Source: Candidatus Iainarchaeum sp. (GTDB lineage: Archaea > Iainarchaeota > Iainarchaeia > Iainarchaeales > JAGHAR01). Taken from it: a stretch of DNA of 5,306 bases. The notes beneath the pieces were generated by a model, which searched no databases, had not been told where the DNA came from, and saw only the letters and a program-made list of their open reading frames with translations. The stretch spans positions 1 through 5,306 of the forward strand of contig JAGHAR010000031.1 in the NCBI GenBank assembly GCA_021161405.1, given 5' to 3'. This document shows, one piece after another, positions 3,595 to 5,306 of the stretch. Each line of letters opens with the position of its first letter. Position 1 is the stretch's first letter. The translations under genes and the position numbers were made by a program.

Positions 3595-5306
3595 TCAATT
3601 AGTGCAGTGCACATTGCAGCTAAAGCCGCAGTTAGTAGCGAATTGTTTGCATATCCACGGCATATAGGAAATATCAGTTGGCTCATTTGCCAGTGTGCAG
3701 TTTCCAGTTACATTTCCTTGCGTATAGCAAGGGCTGAAGGGAGCAAACCTATCAATTAAATTGATTCTGTAGATGTATCTCTTGCTCGGCCTATTATCTA
3801 CCTTGTACAACGGATTTTTTTCTTCAAACGCAATTTCAACCCTGAGCTCAGCTAGCTCGGTGCATTTGGCATAGCTTGCAAACCTAGAGGAAGCTCCACA
3901 AACAGTGTCTGGATTATAAAGCAAAGATTCTAACGGCGAAGCTAAATTTCCGTCTTTAATAAAAATTCCTAATTTGCTGTCTGTTCTTCTGAGGAGAGGG
4001 CACTCAGCATTTACGCCATTTAGATTCGCTCTGTACTCTTGCATGGGATTAGCGACTATATTTGAACATTCGCAGCTCTCCTCTATCTGCGCAGATGGTT
4101 TTGCTATTGCTGTTGCAGTAACCCTGAATGGACACTCGTTTGGATCAGCCAAATTCGGCTCATAATAATTTCCAGCTAAATTCTGCTTAACAATTGCTAG
4201 GCCCTCGCTTTGCAGATCAAGCAATTTCTTTTCTGGGAGAAGATTGTTTATTCTATTTGGCAGATAGCAGACAATTCTCTTTGCAATTTTAGAAACAGCA
4301 TTTTTCATTGAGGAGGTATTGTAAGGAGAATACTCTATTGTTGTGCCTCGGCAGATTCCTCTCTCGCTTAGATGTGCTATTGAATCGTAATCGCATATAT
4401 TAATTTTTGGTCCGGACGTATCTGGAACAGGGCAGTCATCCTCCATATTGTAAGCATCTGGCTTATTGAAAGGGCTTAAGCGATATTTGCAGAATCCATA
4501 GTCGCAGATTCCCAAAGCGATTTCCTCGAGCTCGTTGTGGATTCTCGGAGAAAACAAGCCATAGTCCTTTTTCAGATCAACAGCTGAATTCTGGTTATAG
4601 GGCTCTTTTCTTGCGTTTGGGCTGTGTACAAATGCCATGACCTCTGCCAAAATTCTGAAAATTCTGACAGGCACATATAATTTGTACTTCCTCCTTGGCA
4701 GAATTATTTCTTTAATTTCCTCTCCTGTTAAATTGTTTTTAATTCTCAGCGCAGGCAATTTTTCATATTCCTCTTCTGGCAGCTCATCAAACGGAATTAC
4801 CAAATAGAATGTGCCTATGCAGTGCCTAATGTCGCCGTTTTCGCATTCTATTGGCTGCAGGAATTCTCCCCTATTAATTGCCTTTTGAATTACCGGTTTA
4901 ATAATTGAGGCAAAATTTCCAAGGTTCTTTTGTGAAAAATCGCTTACATCTATTGTGTAGCTTCCGCATTTGCCGTAGTATATGTAATTTACTTCTGTGC
5001 TTGCCAAGCCAGCCATATGCTGCGTTATATAGTTGGCAAATGCAGTAGCATCCGCACCAAAAGTTGAAACCTGAAATTCCTTTACGGCTTGGTTCCAATC
5101 CTTGTTTCTTAGGTCTAGAGTAGGAGCTACTCCCGCATCTGGATTGCCAAGATATTCCGCTACTTGGTATCTAAGGAGATAGTTAAACAAATTCAATAAA
5201 TCGGCTCTTTTAACATCGACCAAACTTGCAAGCTCTTCATGGCATTCTACGCTGTTTATGATTGAATTTATTTTTTGCTCTGATTGCGTCATTTGGTGTA
5301 CAAGCA
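3595..5306 (-). CDS. Cysteine-rich hypothetical protein, probably extracytoplasmic; N-terminus likely beyond the window
   Basis: I do not recognise a family. The first in-frame ATG is 5292-5290, giving 565 residues, but the frame stays open to the right edge and no Shine-Dalgarno site precedes that ATG. The true start, perhaps with a signal peptide or membrane anchor, is therefore probably upstream. The visible part has no clear membrane helix. It has 22 cysteines (for example 17, 109, 150, 158, 263, 268, 407, 409), with a cluster at 522-563 (C522, C532, C548, C555, C559, C563). It also has four N-glycosylation sequons (N187, N325, N527, N531). An even number of scattered Cys, without CxxC ladders, and these sequons suggest a disulfide-stabilised secreted or surface protein (inference). 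It ends 40 bases before the DUF134 gene, which has its own promoter, so it need not belong to the metal-related operons. Asn, Glu and Ile are frequent; no catalytic motif is evident. Confidence 0.8.
   Translation of the reverse strand, partial: LVHQMTQSEQKINSIINSVECHEELASLVDVKRADLLNLFNYLLRYQVAEYLGNPDAGVAPTLDLRNKDWNQAVKEFQVSTFGADATAFANYITQHMAGLASTEVNYIYYGKCGSYTIDVSDFSQKNLGNFASIIKPVIQKAINRGEFLQPIECENGDIRHCIGTFYLVIPFDELPEEEYEKLPALRIKNNLTGEEIKEIILPRRKYKLYVPVRIFRILAEVMAFVHSPNARKEPYNQNSAVDLKKDYGLFSPRIHNELEEIALGICDYGFCKYRLSPFNKPDAYNMEDDCPVPDTSGPKINICDYDSIAHLSERGICRGTTIEYSPYNTSSMKNAVSKIAKRIVCYLPNRINNLLPEKKLLDLQSEGLAIVKQNLAGNYYEPNLADPNECPFRVTATAIAKPSAQIEESCECSNIVANPMQEYRANLNGVNAECPLLRRTDSKLGIFIKDGNLASPLESLLYNPDTVCGASSRFASYAKCTELAELRVEIAFEEKNPLYKVDNRPSKRYIYRINLIDRFAPFSPCYTQGNVTGNCTLANEPTDISYMPWICKQFATNCGFSCNVHCTN

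Noticed and set aside
3555..3686. N-terminal extension of the DUF134 frame by 44 residues
   Set aside because: It contains the TATA box and operator, overlaps the upstream gene in another frame and lacks DUF134 similarity.
3301..3759. 152-codon open frame on the plus strand
   Set aside because: It is antisense to the DUF134 gene and crosses the shared promoter into the end of the cysteine-rich gene. No ribosome site or family similarity is seen.
5014..5021. CATATGC core resembling the operator
   Set aside because: It is inside the cysteine-rich coding sequence, lacks the flanking CACAAAA and TATA box, and is short enough to occur by chance.

Overview
The window looks like chromosomal DNA from an AT-rich archaeon. 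Two promoters carry archaeal TATA boxes (TTTAAATAG on the minus strand). One gene appears to be transcribed without a leader, and Lys and AGA-Arg codons are common. The families present (DUF134, DUF5320, NifX-like, MinD ATPase with inserted ferredoxins, DUF123 GIY-YIG) are typical of anaerobic archaea. An uncultivated, possibly DPANN-type lineage is plausible, but the phylum cannot be fixed from this window. All six genes lie on the minus strand, so the order of transcription runs from high to low coordinates.

Layout in transcription order: (1) 5306-3595, a large cysteine-rich protein of unknown function, probably acting outside the cytoplasm, whose N-terminus is probably beyond the right edge. 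(2) A promoter at about 3559-3584 drives a probable two-gene operon: a DUF134 DNA-binding regulator (3554-3090) and, one base later, a cation diffusion facilitator (CDF) transporter (3088-2006). (3) A second promoter at about 1963-1987 drives a tightly packed operon: a DUF5320 protein (1944-1555), a NifX/orange-protein-like cofactor-binding protein (1558-1220), a MinD-type ATPase with two ferredoxin motifs (1190-357) and a DUF123 GIY-YIG nuclease-fold protein (360 to the left edge, truncated). Three of the four junctions show 4-bp overlaps or near-overlaps.

The main observation is that the two operons look like one regulon. Both promoters carry the same 15-bp element, centred on the palindrome GCATATGC, between TATA box and start codon; with the TATA box, 24 bases match allowing a one-base indel. 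The DUF134 protein is the obvious candidate to bind it. In addition, the regulator and the neighbouring transporter end in the same six-cysteine module, with identical spacing in both (C-x-C-x2-C-x11-C-x4-C-x2-C). Together this suggests a metal-responsive system in which a sensor-regulator and a transporter share a metal-binding tail, alongside an orange-protein/FeMo-co-type metallocluster assembly operon. The metal and the actual function are not known from the sequence.

The window is almost fully coding. There are no non-genic stretches above 300 bases and no RNA genes, CRISPR arrays or mobile elements that I can see.
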